The notes beneath the pieces were generated by a model, which worked only from the letters and a program-made list of their open reading frames with translations, did not search any database and was not told the DNA's origin. A DNA stretch of 64,000 bases from Herminiimonas arsenitoxidans. GTDB taxonomy: Bacteria; Pseudomonadota; Gammaproteobacteria; Burkholderiales; Burkholderiaceae_D. This document shows positions 45,669-54,673 of the stretch, piece by piece. The stretch is taken from the NCBI RefSeq assembly GCF_900130075.1, contig NZ_LT671418.1, positions 1,674,001 through 1,738,000 on the forward strand, given 5' to 3'. Position numbers and translations under genes: made by a program. Numbering within the stretch: position 1 is the first letter of the stretch; each line of letters starts with the position of its first letter.

Positions 45669-45849
45669 CGATCTGCCGCGACTCATGTTCCTCCTGCGGA
45701 AATCAGGTGGAAATTTTCATATTTAAAAATTATTTTCATCTCACTGCATCCAAATTGGCATCCGGCGGGTAGTACCAGTATCAGTGCATAGATATCCATT
45801 CATTGGGTACTTCAAGCTGATCACCTTTAACTACTCTAAGGAAACCATC

Positions 45850-46389
45850 ATGAACGCTTCCATTTCAGCCGTCGCAATCGCTTCCGCCGCTGTATTACTG
45901 TCTGCCTGCTCGACTACCCCTATGTATTCGCAGGAAACATTACCAGCATCGGTTCAAGTCCCGTCTGGCCACCGTGTTGCGATGCAAACCGTTGGTGCTG
46001 GCGATATCACTTATCAATGCCGCGTCAAGAAGGATATGGCAGGTCAGTTTGAATGGGTGTTTGTCGGGCCAGATGCGATTCTGTCCGATCGTAGTGGCAA
46101 CGCAGTCGGCAAATATTACGGCCCTCCAGCAACGTGGGAAAGCAATGACGGTTCAAAAGTAACCGCTACTCAGGTCGCGGTTGCGCCAGCCGGCACAGGT
46201 CATATTCCACTACAACTGGTTAAAGCCAATCCAGCTGTCGGTAGTGGTGCTATGAGCGGTGTGACATACATCCAACGCGTGGCAACTAAAGGTGGTGTTG
46301 CGCCTGCATTGGCTTGTAGCGCAGCCAATCTCGACAGCAAGGTCATTGTTAAATATCAGGCCGACTATATTTTCTGGAAAGCCGCTTAA
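45850..46389 (+). CDS. DUF3455-family lipoprotein
   Basis: 179 residues with a lipoprotein signal (AVLLSACST lipobox) and a DUF3455 domain: VPSGHRVAMQTVGAGDITYQC, then FVGPDAILSDRSGNAVGKYYGPPATWES. AAGGAAA precedes the ATG at 45850. Family members are often found beside ECF sigma and anti-sigma genes, as here (46496 and 47047), so it may be a target or sensor of that pair. Confidence 0.75.
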   Translation: MNASISAVAIASAAVLLSACSTTPMYSQETLPASVQVPSGHRVAMQTVGAGDITYQCRVKKDMAGQFEWVFVGPDAILSDRSGNAVGKYYGPPATWESNDGSKVTATQVAVAPAGTGHIPLQLVKANPAVGSGAMSGVTYIQRVATKGGVAPALACSAANLDSKVIVKYQADYIFWKAA

Positions 46390-46495
46390 GCAAGTAAAGT
46401 CAGCCGAAGGTATCGGTGGGTGAAATGTCTCAGTATAATTAATTGGTAATCAATGGCTCCGGTCCATCCCAATTACTTAAAGGCTGCCGACAATT

Positions 46496-47050
46496 TTGCC
46501 TGCCGACTTGAACTCCTTCGACTATGACGCTGCTCTCAGTGCTTGCGCACGGGGCGATCAGCAAGCGCTGAAAAGCATTTATCTGCAAGACAGCAGACAT
46601 CTGCTCGGCGTTGCATTACGCATCGTCCGGCAGCGTCATCTTGCCGAAGATGTCGTGCACGATGCATTCGTCAATATCTGGAACAAAGCTGCCAGCTTCG
46701 ATGCCAAGCGCGGTACAGGTCGAGGTTGGATATACAGCGTGGTGCGTCATCAAGCCTTGAACATGGTGCGTGATCGTGATCGCGAAACATACGCAGACGA
46801 AGAGTCGATAGAAACACTGCAATACGAAAATGGCGAATTGGTCGCTGACCAATTCGAATTGAATTCCAGCCTGGGGCAGTTACATGACTGCTTGTCCCAC
46901 CTCGACAGTGCGAAGCGCAATAGCATCTTGTGCGCGTACGTCGATGGTTGCAGCCACAGCGAAATCGCGCAACGTCTGAATGCGCCGCTAGGGTCAGTCA
47001 AAGCATGGGTCAAACGTGGTTTGGCCGCATTGCGGGAGTGCATGGGATGA
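46496..47050 (+). CDS. ECF sigma factor (RpoE/SigK-like)
   Basis: 184-residue alternative sigma factor. Region 2: LKSIYLQDSRHLLGVALRIV and DVVHDAFVNIWNKAASFD; region 4: RNSILCAYVDGCSHSEIAQRLNAPLGSVKAWVKRGLAAL. There is no ATG or GTG between the in-frame stop at 46478 and the domain, so translation probably starts at TTG 46496, with AAAGG at 46479-46483. The stop overlaps the anti-sigma start (ATGA). Confidence 0.9.
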   Translation: MPADLNSFDYDAALSACARGDQQALKSIYLQDSRHLLGVALRIVRQRHLAEDVVHDAFVNIWNKAASFDAKRGTGRGWIYSVVRHQALNMVRDRDRETYADEESIETLQYENGELVADQFELNSSLGQLHDCLSHLDSAKRNSILCAYVDGCSHSEIAQRLNAPLGSVKAWVKRGLAALRECMG

Positions 47051-47745
47051 ACGAGTCATTCGACGAATTGCAAGAGCTAGCCGGTGAATATGTGCTGGGC
47101 ACATTGGCTGCCGCAAAACGCAAAGAAGTTGAACAGCGCCTGCCACACGAGCCTGTGCTACGCAGTGCCATCGACGCATGGGAACAACGCCTGTTGCCAT
47201 TAAGCTCGCTAGCTGAGACAGAAGAACCCTCGCCGCAATTGTGGCCGCGTATTCTGAAAGATCTGCGTCGTCCATCTGCGGCAGCACAAGCTAATTGGTC
47301 GCGCTGGTGGAATGATCTCCGTTTCTGGCGCGGCCTGGCCGCGAGCGGTGTTGCCGCTGCCGTCATTCTCGGTACGATGCTTGCGATCCGTCCACCGATA
47401 CCCGCACCAACGTTCATGGTAGTGCTGGTCGAGCCGCAACAACAGACGCCTGGCTGGATCGTACAAGCCAGCCTTGATCGTCAGATCACGCTCACACCAT
47501 TACGCACCGTCGACGTGCCAAATCAAAAAGCATTGCAATTCTGGACCAAGGGCGAAGGCTGGACCAAACCGGTATCACTAGGCTTGGTACAACCAGGAAA
47601 ATCGCTCCAACTCACCTTGGATAAATTGCCACCGCTACAAGCGAACCAATTGTTTGAAATCACCTTGGAACCGGATACAGGATCGCCTACAGGCAAACCA
47701 ACCGGACCTATCCTCTTCATCGGTAGAGCCGTCAAAACGACATGA
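47047..47745 (+). CDS. anti-sigma factor, RskA-like
   Basis: 232-residue inner-membrane protein. A cytoplasmic zinc-less anti-sigma head (ELAGEYVLGTLAAAKRKEVEQRL) of about 90 residues, one helix (LAASGVAAAVILGTMLAI, about 97-115) and a C-terminal RskA domain outside (about 120-232). It binds the sigma factor encoded just upstream. The RskA domain has VEPQQQTPGW and FEITLEP typical of this group. Confidence 0.88.
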   Translation: MNESFDELQELAGEYVLGTLAAAKRKEVEQRLPHEPVLRSAIDAWEQRLLPLSSLAETEEPSPQLWPRILKDLRRPSAAAQANWSRWWNDLRFWRGLAASGVAAAVILGTMLAIRPPIPAPTFMVVLVEPQQQTPGWIVQASLDRQITLTPLRTVDVPNQKALQFWTKGEGWTKPVSLGLVQPGKSLQLTLDKLPPLQANQLFEITLEPDTGSPTGKPTGPILFIGRAVKTT

Positions 47746-47774
47746 CAACACGCCGACTCATGTCGGTTAGAGAA

Positions 47775-47900
47775 ACAGATTCTGACTCGTTACACACTCA
47801 ACGTGCTCCAGAATCTGTCCTCTACATTGTGTATGTGACAAATAAGCGTGCTGAATCGATAGCGAACACGCTATCGGTGCGCGCTAAAGCGCATTTACCG
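47775..47900. other. hairpin-rich gene-free region
   Basis: Three successive inverted repeats: ACAGATTCTG/CAGAATCTGT (47775-47784, 47809-47818), CGATAGCG/CGCTATCG (47857-47864, 47869-47876) and a TGCG...CGCA repeat with an inner CGC TAAAG (from about 47878). None has a T tract. It may terminate the sigma operon or encode a structured RNA. Confidence 0.4.
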
Positions 47901-47968
47901 ATTTTAAGTGTCCGTAACATTCCACACACTGCGTAGAATGCGTGGTTTCACTCACGAGTACACAAATC

Positions 47969-48235
47969 ATGAAAAAGACCGGAATGGCAAAGAGCGACGC
48001 CAAAAAACTGATGGGCAAAATAGCAGCACCCGGCGGAGCAAGTTTTGGCAGCGGCGCGCCAGTAGTGATAGACCGTCGTGAACAGCGCAAGCGCGATCAA
48101 GCATTGGGACTGGTGCCATTTGCAGTCAAACTCAACAGCGATTTAATTCAGCAATTGCAGACACTGGCAAAAGAACGCGGTATTGATCTAAACGAAGTGA
48201 CTGCAGAAATTTTGATCAAAGGCCTCAAGGCTTAA
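47969..48235 (+). CDS. small protein with possible ribbon-helix-helix domain
   Basis: About 88 residues. The N-terminal half is basic and Gly/Ala-rich; the C-terminal 38 residues (VPFAVKLNSDLIQQLQTLAK, then DLNEVTAEILIKGL) resemble a ribbon-helix-helix DNA-binding fold. The start is uncertain between ATG 47969 and GTG 47942; neither has a good ribosome site. A DNA- or RNA-binding role is inferred only. Confidence 0.5.
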   Translation: MKKTGMAKSDAKKLMGKIAAPGGASFGSGAPVVIDRREQRKRDQALGLVPFAVKLNSDLIQQLQTLAKERGIDLNEVTAEILIKGLKA

Positions 48236-48244
48236 TTTTGATTA

Positions 48245-48754
48245 GTGTCAGAGATTAATAGTTCTTTATTGGCAAAAGCAGACATCGATTACGCACATAT
48301 GACTGACGATACTATTGATAACCGTCCCGTCTACCATGCTGCTTGCCACTGTGGCACTGTGCGCTTTACCGTACTGCTAACCGATGGCTTGCGAACGGTC
48401 CGTAGGTGCAATTGCTCCTATTGCCGCATGCGTGGTGCGGTGGCGGTATCTGCCAACTTGGATGACATCAAAGTGTTGCAGGGCAAAGAGGCACTCACGC
48501 TTTACCAGTTCAATACTGGTGAAGCCAAACATTACTTCTGTTCACGCTGCGGCATTTACACCTTTCATCAACGGCGCTCTGCGCCGCACCAATACGGCGT
48601 TAATGTTGCGTGCATTGAAGGAATGAGTCCTTTTGACTTTGCGGAAGTGCCTGTCAATGAAGGCAGAACACACCCTAAGGATCGCGCTGAAGGCGGACCT
48701 TTGATTGCCGGTTGGCTTCGTTACGAGGCTAACCCGACGGCACATGAAAACTGA
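48245..48754 (+). CDS. GFA-family zinc protein
   Basis: 169-residue protein of the glutathione-dependent formaldehyde-activating (GFA/CENP-V) family. Zinc ligands CHCGTVRF, CNCSYC and FCSRCG are all present. True Gfa activity is rare in this family, so a formaldehyde role should not be assumed. Start GTG 48245 or ATG 48299 are possible; the first is listed. It starts 9 bases after the previous stop. Confidence 0.8.
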   Translation: MSEINSSLLAKADIDYAHMTDDTIDNRPVYHAACHCGTVRFTVLLTDGLRTVRRCNCSYCRMRGAVAVSANLDDIKVLQGKEALTLYQFNTGEAKHYFCSRCGIYTFHQRRSAPHQYGVNVACIEGMSPFDFAEVPVNEGRTHPKDRAEGGPLIAGWLRYEANPTAHEN

Positions 48755-48925
48755 TTGTTGACGCAATATATGTCTGCTTTCGATAAATAGCAGCCACTCA
48801 ACCCTGCGACAGGATCCGTCTAAATTTTTACAGCTCATGCATATTCTGATCACAGGTGCCGCTGGCTCTGGAACATCAGTAATAGATATGCGAACTGCCT
48901 AGGTTAATCCAGACCATATAAATAA

Positions 48926-48958
48926 AATGCGTGATGCCTTTTCAGGTCATCACGCATT
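48926..48958. terminator. hairpin terminator between convergent genes
   Basis: AATGCGTGATG / CATCACGCATT, 11 bp with an 11-base loop, between the GFA gene and the minus-strand aminotransferase gene. Confidence 0.7.
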
Positions 48959-48982
48959 GTCTCTTCATTGCTGCAAGAGTTT

Positions 48983-50149
48983 TTAAACCATCGTGTCCAA
49001 AGCTTTGGACAGATTTGCTACTGTACGTTCGATGTTGTGCAGCTTGTCCAAGCCAAACAGACCAACGCGGAAGGTCTTGAAGTCAGGACGCTCATCGCAT
49101 TGCAATGGCACGCCAGCGGCAGTTTGCAAGCCGGCTTCCACGAATTTCTTGGAAGATTGTATGCCGTCATCGTTGGTGTAGCTGACGACCACGCCTGGAG
49201 CTTGGAAGCCTTCTGCCGCAACACTCTTGTATCCTTTTGAGACCAGCAACGCGCGCACTTTGTCGCCCAACTCTTGTTGCTCGGCACGAACTTTGTCGAA
49301 GCCGTAGGCTGCAGTCTCTTCCATCACACCGCGCAGGACCGTCAATGCGTCCGTAGGCATGGTGGTGTGGTAAGCGACGTTGCCTTGCTCGTACGATTCC
49401 ATGATCTGCAACCACTTGCGCAAATCGCAAGCGAAGCTGGTGCTTTGGGTCGAATCGATTTTTTCACGTGCGCGTGCGCTCAACATGATGAAGGCACAAC
49501 CTGCGGAAGCGCTCCAGCCTTTTTGCGGTGCGCTGATCAACACGTCAACGCCGGTCGCTTGCATATCAACCCACATGGTGCCGGAGGCGATGCAATCCAG
49601 TACGAACAAGCCGCCCACTTCATGCACAGCGTCGGAGACTTGGCGCATGTAGTCATCTGGCAACATGATGCCGGAAGCGGTTTCCACATGTGGAGCAAAC
49701 ACCACTGCAGGTTTGGTCGCCTTGATGGTAGCGACGACTTCAGCTATCGGTGCAGGTGCAAAAGGTGACTGTGCGGCATCTTCCAACTGACGTGCTTTCA
49801 GCACGGTAGTCGAGGAAGGAATGTTGCCGGCGTCCAGAATCTGAGTCCAGCGGTAGCTGAACCAGCCGTTGCGGAGGATCAGGCAAGGATTGTTGGTCGC
49901 GAACTGGCGCGCAACTGCTTCCATACCAAAAGTACCGCTACCAGGCATAACAACGGCTGATTGCGCCTTGTAGACCTGTTTTAATGTTTTGGAAATGTCA
50001 TTCATCACGCCTTGAAAGCGTTTAGACATATGATTAATCGCGCGATCGGTATAGACGACGGAGTATTCAAGAAGGCCGTCGGGATCGACGTTTGGTAATA
50101 GACCTGGCACGTTTGCTCCAGAAATAATAAAGAAATTCGGCCTGGCCAA
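48983..50149 (-). CDS. class V aminotransferase (alanine-glyoxylate/serine type)
   Basis: PLP enzyme of 388 residues. PGSGTFGMEAVARQF near residue 70 and LDCIASGTMWVDMQATGVDVLISAPQKGW show the PLP-ring Asp and the Schiff-base Lys (QKGW). It resembles alanine-glyoxylate and serine-glyoxylate aminotransferases and the PucG group of purine catabolism. A purine link fits the carbamoyl-hydrolase operon in the same window, but the two loci are 7 kb apart and not co-transcribed. Ends in a terminator. Confidence 0.85.
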   Translation of the reverse strand: MARPNFFIISGANVPGLLPNVDPDGLLEYSVVYTDRAINHMSKRFQGVMNDISKTLKQVYKAQSAVVMPGSGTFGMEAVARQFATNNPCLILRNGWFSYRWTQILDAGNIPSSTTVLKARQLEDAAQSPFAPAPIAEVVATIKATKPAVVFAPHVETASGIMLPDDYMRQVSDAVHEVGGLFVLDCIASGTMWVDMQATGVDVLISAPQKGWSASAGCAFIMLSARAREKIDSTQSTSFACDLRKWLQIMESYEQGNVAYHTTMPTDALTVLRGVMEETAAYGFDKVRAEQQELGDKVRALLVSKGYKSVAAEGFQAPGVVVSYTNDDGIQSSKKFVEAGLQTAAGVPLQCDERPDFKTFRVGLFGLDKLHNIERTVANLSKALDTMV

Positions 50150-50303
50150 GATTTGCTTGGGCAGGCCACAAAAGGCACAGAAATGCCGAAAACCCGAGAT
50201 TTTACCAGAGTTGGCTTACCAACTCTGGATTACGCCAAGAATGCCCGCTGGAATGTCCGTTTTGGTGCATTTGGACGTTTCTTGCTGCGGGCAGCTGTTG
50301 CGA

Positions 50304-51479
50304 TCAAGCCGACTTAAGGCTTTGCGCTTCAGGCGCTGGTTTTTCGCCCAGCGCGATATCGACGATCATCTCGTGCGCCAGCGCGCCGAGTTCTTGTCGC
50401 AGGTCATCCATAGACAATTTGCCAGGAATCAACAAGTGCGCGCCAACCTTGAATGTTTGCTTGCCGGACACGCCGCTGCGCACGATTTCGGTATGTATGC
50501 TTTCGATGCTGATATTGCGCTCTGCCAGGATTTTGGTCAGATTGCTGACGATGCCGACCTGATCGTCGCCAACCAGTTCGAGTTCAACGCTCTTGATTGA
50601 ATCGGATACGTTAGCACCATCGCTCTTCGCAACAACGACTTGCAAGCCGCTGGATTCCAGTCCGCGCAGCGCGTTGGTCAGTGCATCTGCATTCTCACGT
50701 GGCACCTCAAAGTGCACCATACCGGCAAATTCTCCAGCCAGTCTAGTCATGCGGCTGGCGGCCCAGTTGGCGCCGTAACGCTGTGCACGTTCAGCCAGTG
50801 AGCGAACGATGCCGTGACGGTCAGTGCCGACGATGGAAACGACCAGCGAGGTTGTGTTCGACGTTACTTCTTCTGCCAGCACGACAGAGCGGCGGATCAT
50901 CGGTGCTTTAGTTGCGAAGCGTGCATCTTGCTGGAAGGCTGGCAGTTCGCCGTGCTCGGCAGCGTGATGGATGACTTTGCTCAACAATTGCAAGCCCATC
51001 GGTGCCAGTGCGCGTTCCCACAGTTCGCGCGCGCTTTCACCTTTTTCGACAAAGCACCAATCCTGCGCAGCAATCGCGCCTGCATCCCAACCATCGGCCA
51101 AGTGATAGATAGAACCGCCCGCGATAGGGTCGCCTTCCAGAATGGTCCACTCAACCGCTGCAATGCCACGATGTCTAGGCAATAGCGAAGGGTGATAACC
51201 GATACCGCCCAGACGCGCACGTGCCAAGGCTTCGTCGCTAACGCGTGCATGCGTATGTGCCGCGAGGATAATATCGGTGCCTTCTGCAATCGCCTCGCCC
51301 GGCACAAAGCGCGGGTTCTCGAGGATATGCAGCGGAACGCCAGCCGCGCGTGCGGCTTGTGCCAGACGGTCGTCTTCAGACGGAGCGACGACGCTTGTGA
51401 ATTCGATGCCTTCTTCCTTGCGTAATGTCTCGAACACCAAGGCGCCGAAGAAACGCGATCCTACCAATGCACATTTCAT
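50304..51479 (-). CDS. formyltransferase-like domain fused to two ACT domains
   Basis: 391 residues. Residues 1-185 match the Fmt/GART formyltransferase fold, with YHPSLLPRHRG (His96) and WDAGAI (Asp132). The His-Asp distance (36) equals that of E. coli Fmt (110, 146), but the Asn of Fmt (108) is Gly94 here. Two ACT domains follow (about 212-285 and 298-375), each with a VGTDRHGIV or VGDDQVGIV ligand loop, like the GcvR regulator. No C-terminal tRNA-binding domain of Fmt is present. Perhaps an amino-acid-regulated folate enzyme or sensor. It diverges from no near gene. Confidence 0.8.
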   Translation of the reverse strand: MKCALVGSRFFGALVFETLRKEEGIEFTSVVAPSEDDRLAQAARAAGVPLHILENPRFVPGEAIAEGTDIILAAHTHARVSDEALARARLGGIGYHPSLLPRHRGIAAVEWTILEGDPIAGGSIYHLADGWDAGAIAAQDWCFVEKGESARELWERALAPMGLQLLSKVIHHAAEHGELPAFQQDARFATKAPMIRRSVVLAEEVTSNTTSLVVSIVGTDRHGIVRSLAERAQRYGANWAASRMTRLAGEFAGMVHFEVPRENADALTNALRGLESSGLQVVVAKSDGANVSDSIKSVELELVGDDQVGIVSNLTKILAERNISIESIHTEIVRSGVSGKQTFKVGAHLLIPGKLSMDDLRQELGALAHEMIVDIALGEKPAPEAQSLKSA

Positions 51480-51939
51480 TTTTATCTATTCCTATATTTA
51501 TATACACAAGCGGCGTGCGGAACCCTGTTCGGTGATGCCGAGGCGACTGACTTTGCAGACTCGCCTTGTTGGGGCATGTGACGGGCTTTGAGGCCATCGG
51601 GATACGCTTTAATTTTTTCGTGATTTCACGTCACGTAGCGCGCAAGGATACCAGAAAGGGCCAAGCAATACGGCATCCAGAGTGATGCTGACTGCCTGAA
51701 AAGTTGTTATTACGATCATGTTTCACACCAAGAAGTCAGTACGCACTATCCACTTCAAACACCGCTTTTACTTGATCACTAGCGCTATGGTCTGCTTATC
51801 CACATGACCTAGGCATATCCCATAAACACAGCATTGCCTTGTTATCTTTGCAGTGCGAACATCCATCAACTCACTCTGTGAGTGATTTAACTCGATGTTC
51901 AATGCCAGTGCACTGCTCAACTTAATCGCTAGGTAACCT
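51480..51939. other. 460-base gene-free region
   Basis: Between the fusion-protein gene and the zinc-ribbon gene. It contains the promoter of the former and a self-complementary CGTGATTTCACG (about 51618-51630). A 61-codon minus frame at 51768-51953 lacks a ribosome site. I see no RNA gene or other clear feature. Confidence 0.4.
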
Positions 51940-52296
51940 ATGTACCGATGCACTCATTGTGATCATTCCGAAATTTCCTACTTCAAAAAATGGAGCTCTT
52001 GCTCGACGAAACCAGTCCAATGTATTCGATGCGAAAAACTAAGCTATGTCCCCGACACGGTATCTAACGGTATTTTTTCTATCGGGACATTGCTACTTGT
52101 ACTGACGGCGATATTTGCAATTTCAACTAGCTCTTGGTCCTTGGCAATCCTGGGCCTTGTTGGTTCAATTACGTGTTACGGATTGTTGTGGCACATAGTT
52201 AAACTGCAGCCAACAACGGCCGAACAAGCAGCTTCAGCCAGAAATTTAAGTTGGGGCATGCTTATGCTTGCTGGCTTAATTGCTCTTTTTAGCTGA
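51940..52296 (+). CDS. zinc-ribbon membrane protein (118 aa)
   Basis: Starts MYRCTHCDH and continues CSTKPVQCIRCEKL, giving two CxxC pairs of a zinc ribbon, then two or three transmembrane helices (IGTLLLVLTAIFAIS, LAILGLVGSITCYGLLW, LSWGMLMLAGLIALF). The cytoplasmic ribbon plus helices recalls small DUF983-like proteins, but the family is not recognised. The region is relatively AT-rich. Confidence 0.6.
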   Translation: MYRCTHCDHSEISYFKKWSSCSTKPVQCIRCEKLSYVPDTVSNGIFSIGTLLLVLTAIFAISTSSWSLAILGLVGSITCYGLLWHIVKLQPTTAEQAASARNLSWGMLMLAGLIALFS

Positions 52297-52508
52297 ACGA
52301 AAGTATTCGCTTAATTGGCATTAATGTACGCGCCGAATAATGTAGGCATGGGCCGTGTCCTTTCACAATCAACTACGTCCGCTTTGCGTCGAAAACGGAC
52401 ATGCAATAGTTGAGTACAAGTCCTGCGATTAAGTAGCTACGTTAGAACGCCAACGGGTACATCGCCCTTTTATTTCAGAGCAGCGATGTACTGGCCTCGC
52501 CGAGCAGC

Positions 52509-53789
52509 TTAGAAGCGATAGGTCGCACCGATACCCAAGCCGTTCGCACTGTTTTTGTAATCGGCACTATAGGTTTGACCAAACGGAAACTGGTTGGAGT
52601 TGTTCACACTCACTTTTTCTTCTTTGCGATAAAAGTAAGCCACATCAATTGTCAGATCCTCGGTTGGGCTCCAGCCGGCACCCAGACTTAGGATAGTTCG
52701 GTCACCTGTAGGCATACGCGGTGAGCGGTCTATATTATTTGTCGGTGACTGGTCAAACGTCAGACCGGTGCGCAGCATCCATTGTTTGTTCAGTTGGTAG
52801 GACGTTCCGATGGAATAGGTCCAAGTGTCGCGCAAGTTCTGCTCCTCCGTGATGGTGGTGAATGCATCTGGAGCCAGGGCACCCCCAGTCACGTTGGCGT
52901 TGTTGACGGTAATGTTTTTCATGCGGCTCCAGCGTGCCCATGTCGTACCGGCGTACAGGGTCCAGGCATGGTTCAACTGTTGTGTAACCGAGAGGTCCCA
53001 CGACTCAGGTGTTTGGATTTTCAAGGAAGCTTCGTAACGACCTGCCAGCAGCACGGGAGCCGGAGTGCCGGCACCAGGGATGACGCTAGTGTTTCCTTTG
53101 AGCGTGTAATTAACTTTCGAGTGGTAGGTCAGGCCGACGCGAGTAGTCTCGCTTGCCTGGACCAGCAAGCCGAAGTTGTAGCCATAGCCGATGTCATCAC
53201 CCTTGATCCGGACCTGACCGTCATTTGGCGAGAATGCAGTCTTGAATGACGATTCCAGTGTGCTTGAGATGCGGTTGATGGTTGGCCCAAAACCGATCGA
53301 GACATTGTCGTTGAATGCGTAGCTGATGGTCGGTTGGAAAGTCACGACCTTGATTTTGCTCTTGCTACCGAAGTTACGGCCCTGAAAAGTGCTTTCGTAT
53401 TCAGTGTTCAGGCCGAACGGAGTGTAGACGCCCAGGCCGAACGTCCATTTGTCATCAAGAGGTGTGACATAGAAGCCCATAGGCACAGTCGTGAAAGGAA
53501 CCATGTCGCCATTATTGGTGCCGACGCGATTGCCATTGGCGTTGCTGATGTCGCTCTTGCTATCGATAGCAGCAATACCACCGGTGACTTGTTGGCGTTT
53601 GAGGCGCGACATGCCGGCGGGGTTGCCAAACACAGTACTGGCATCGTCGGCAGAGGAAGCGCGGCCAGCAAAGCCTGTGCCCATGGCACTGATACTTTGT
53701 TCGTTAAGTGCGTAACCATTAGCGAGTAGTTGTGAGGATGCGATGGCAGCGGTAATGGCAATCGTGGTTTGGAGCGTAATTTTTTTCAT
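52509..53789 (-). CDS. FadL/OmpP1/TodX outer-membrane transporter
   Basis: Outer-membrane beta-barrel for hydrophobic compounds such as long-chain fatty acids, 426 residues. Signal peptide is 1-23 (QLLANGYALNEQS), with the hatch motif SAMGTGFAGRASSADDASTVFGNPAGMSRL typical of FadL (quoted in parts: GFAGRAS, NPAGMSR). It ends in an aromatic YRF. The ATG at 53789 matches the signal peptide; longer frames reach 53849. No ribosome site is strong. No partner genes are nearby. Confidence 0.88.
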   Translation of the reverse strand: MKKITLQTTIAITAAIASSQLLANGYALNEQSISAMGTGFAGRASSADDASTVFGNPAGMSRLKRQQVTGGIAAIDSKSDISNANGNRVGTNNGDMVPFTTVPMGFYVTPLDDKWTFGLGVYTPFGLNTEYESTFQGRNFGSKSKIKVVTFQPTISYAFNDNVSIGFGPTINRISSTLESSFKTAFSPNDGQVRIKGDDIGYGYNFGLLVQASETTRVGLTYHSKVNYTLKGNTSVIPGAGTPAPVLLAGRYEASLKIQTPESWDLSVTQQLNHAWTLYAGTTWARWSRMKNITVNNANVTGGALAPDAFTTITEEQNLRDTWTYSIGTSYQLNKQWMLRTGLTFDQSPTNNIDRSPRMPTGDRTILSLGAGWSPTEDLTIDVAYFYRKEEKVSVNNSNQFPFGQTYSADYKNSANGLGIGATYRF

Positions 53790-54030
53790 TATTGGAGTTA
53801 GCGCATCACACATTGTGATGAAAAAGCGATGAATAAATCCATGAAGCATGGTTCATGGGAGGTACAGGTATGCAAATCGATGGGGTGGATTCTATAGAAA
53901 GAAAGTACATTGTTATATTAAAAATGCAATATGTTGATTCAGCCCATTTGGCTCGAAAGCAAGCATCCGCTATCAGCCAGAAGCAGGCATTCGGGTAAGA
54001 TTTTGTTTTTGCAATGTCGAAAGTAAAAAC

Positions 54031-54522
54031 ATGAATATCCGCCAAGCCGTTGAGTCCGACTTCTCTGCAATGTGGCCAATATTCCAAGAAGTGGTTTCTT
54101 CTGAATCAACGTATGTATTCGCAGCAGACACAAGCTACGAGGATGCATACGCGTACTGGTTTAGTCCCGGTGTTACATCCTATGTCGCTGAGGATGAAGG
54201 GAAAATTGTTGCGATGTATAAGCTCGTTCAGAATCAGCGTGATTTGGGTGGGCACGTATCGAATGCATCCTTCATGGTGCACTCCAGCGGTAGCGGCAAA
54301 GGACTAGGTCGAAAGCTTGGAACGCACTGCCTCCAAGAGGCAAAGAAAGCTGGGTATCTAGCCATTCAGTTCAATTTCGTAGTCAGCACAAATACAGCTG
54401 CTGTTTCACTCTGGCAGAAACTTGGATTCTCAATTGTGGGCACTCTTCCAAAGGTGTTTGCTCACAAGGAACTGGGACTTGTCGATGCCTATGTAATGCA
54501 CCGATTCCTCGACGACGTTTGA
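54031..54522 (+). CDS. GNAT N-acetyltransferase
   Basis: 163-residue acetyltransferase using acetyl-CoA. The Q/RxxGxG/A CoA loop is SGSGKGLGRKLG near residues 88-98, with the C-terminal SLWQKLGFSIVGTLPKVF strand-helix of the family. It resembles PhnO/RimI-type small-molecule or amine acetyltransferases; the substrate is unknown. Confidence 0.8.
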   Translation: MNIRQAVESDFSAMWPIFQEVVSSESTYVFAADTSYEDAYAYWFSPGVTSYVAEDEGKIVAMYKLVQNQRDLGGHVSNASFMVHSSGSGKGLGRKLGTHCLQEAKKAGYLAIQFNFVVSTNTAAVSLWQKLGFSIVGTLPKVFAHKELGLVDAYVMHRFLDDV

Positions 54523-54673
54523 TATCTGCTGTGGGTCGGCTCCAGACATTCCGCCCTCACTTCTTAAATCCACAAGCGGATTCCACTCTCTTCGGCTTTG
54601 CAAACACGGATTTATTTTGCGGCATAGCCATGCCTATGTGTAGACTGTCGCCTTACTATTTTTTGTCTGAATC

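Noticed and set aside
45700..46480. Similar CGGYGGGT...CAGTAT motifs before the DUF3455 and sigma genes as ECF promoters
   Set aside because: The spacing between the two parts differs (5 versus 9 bases), unlike real -35/-10 pairs.
51768..51953. 61-codon minus-strand frame in the gap after the ACT fusion gene
   Set aside because: No ribosome site; it overlaps the start of the zinc-ribbon gene.
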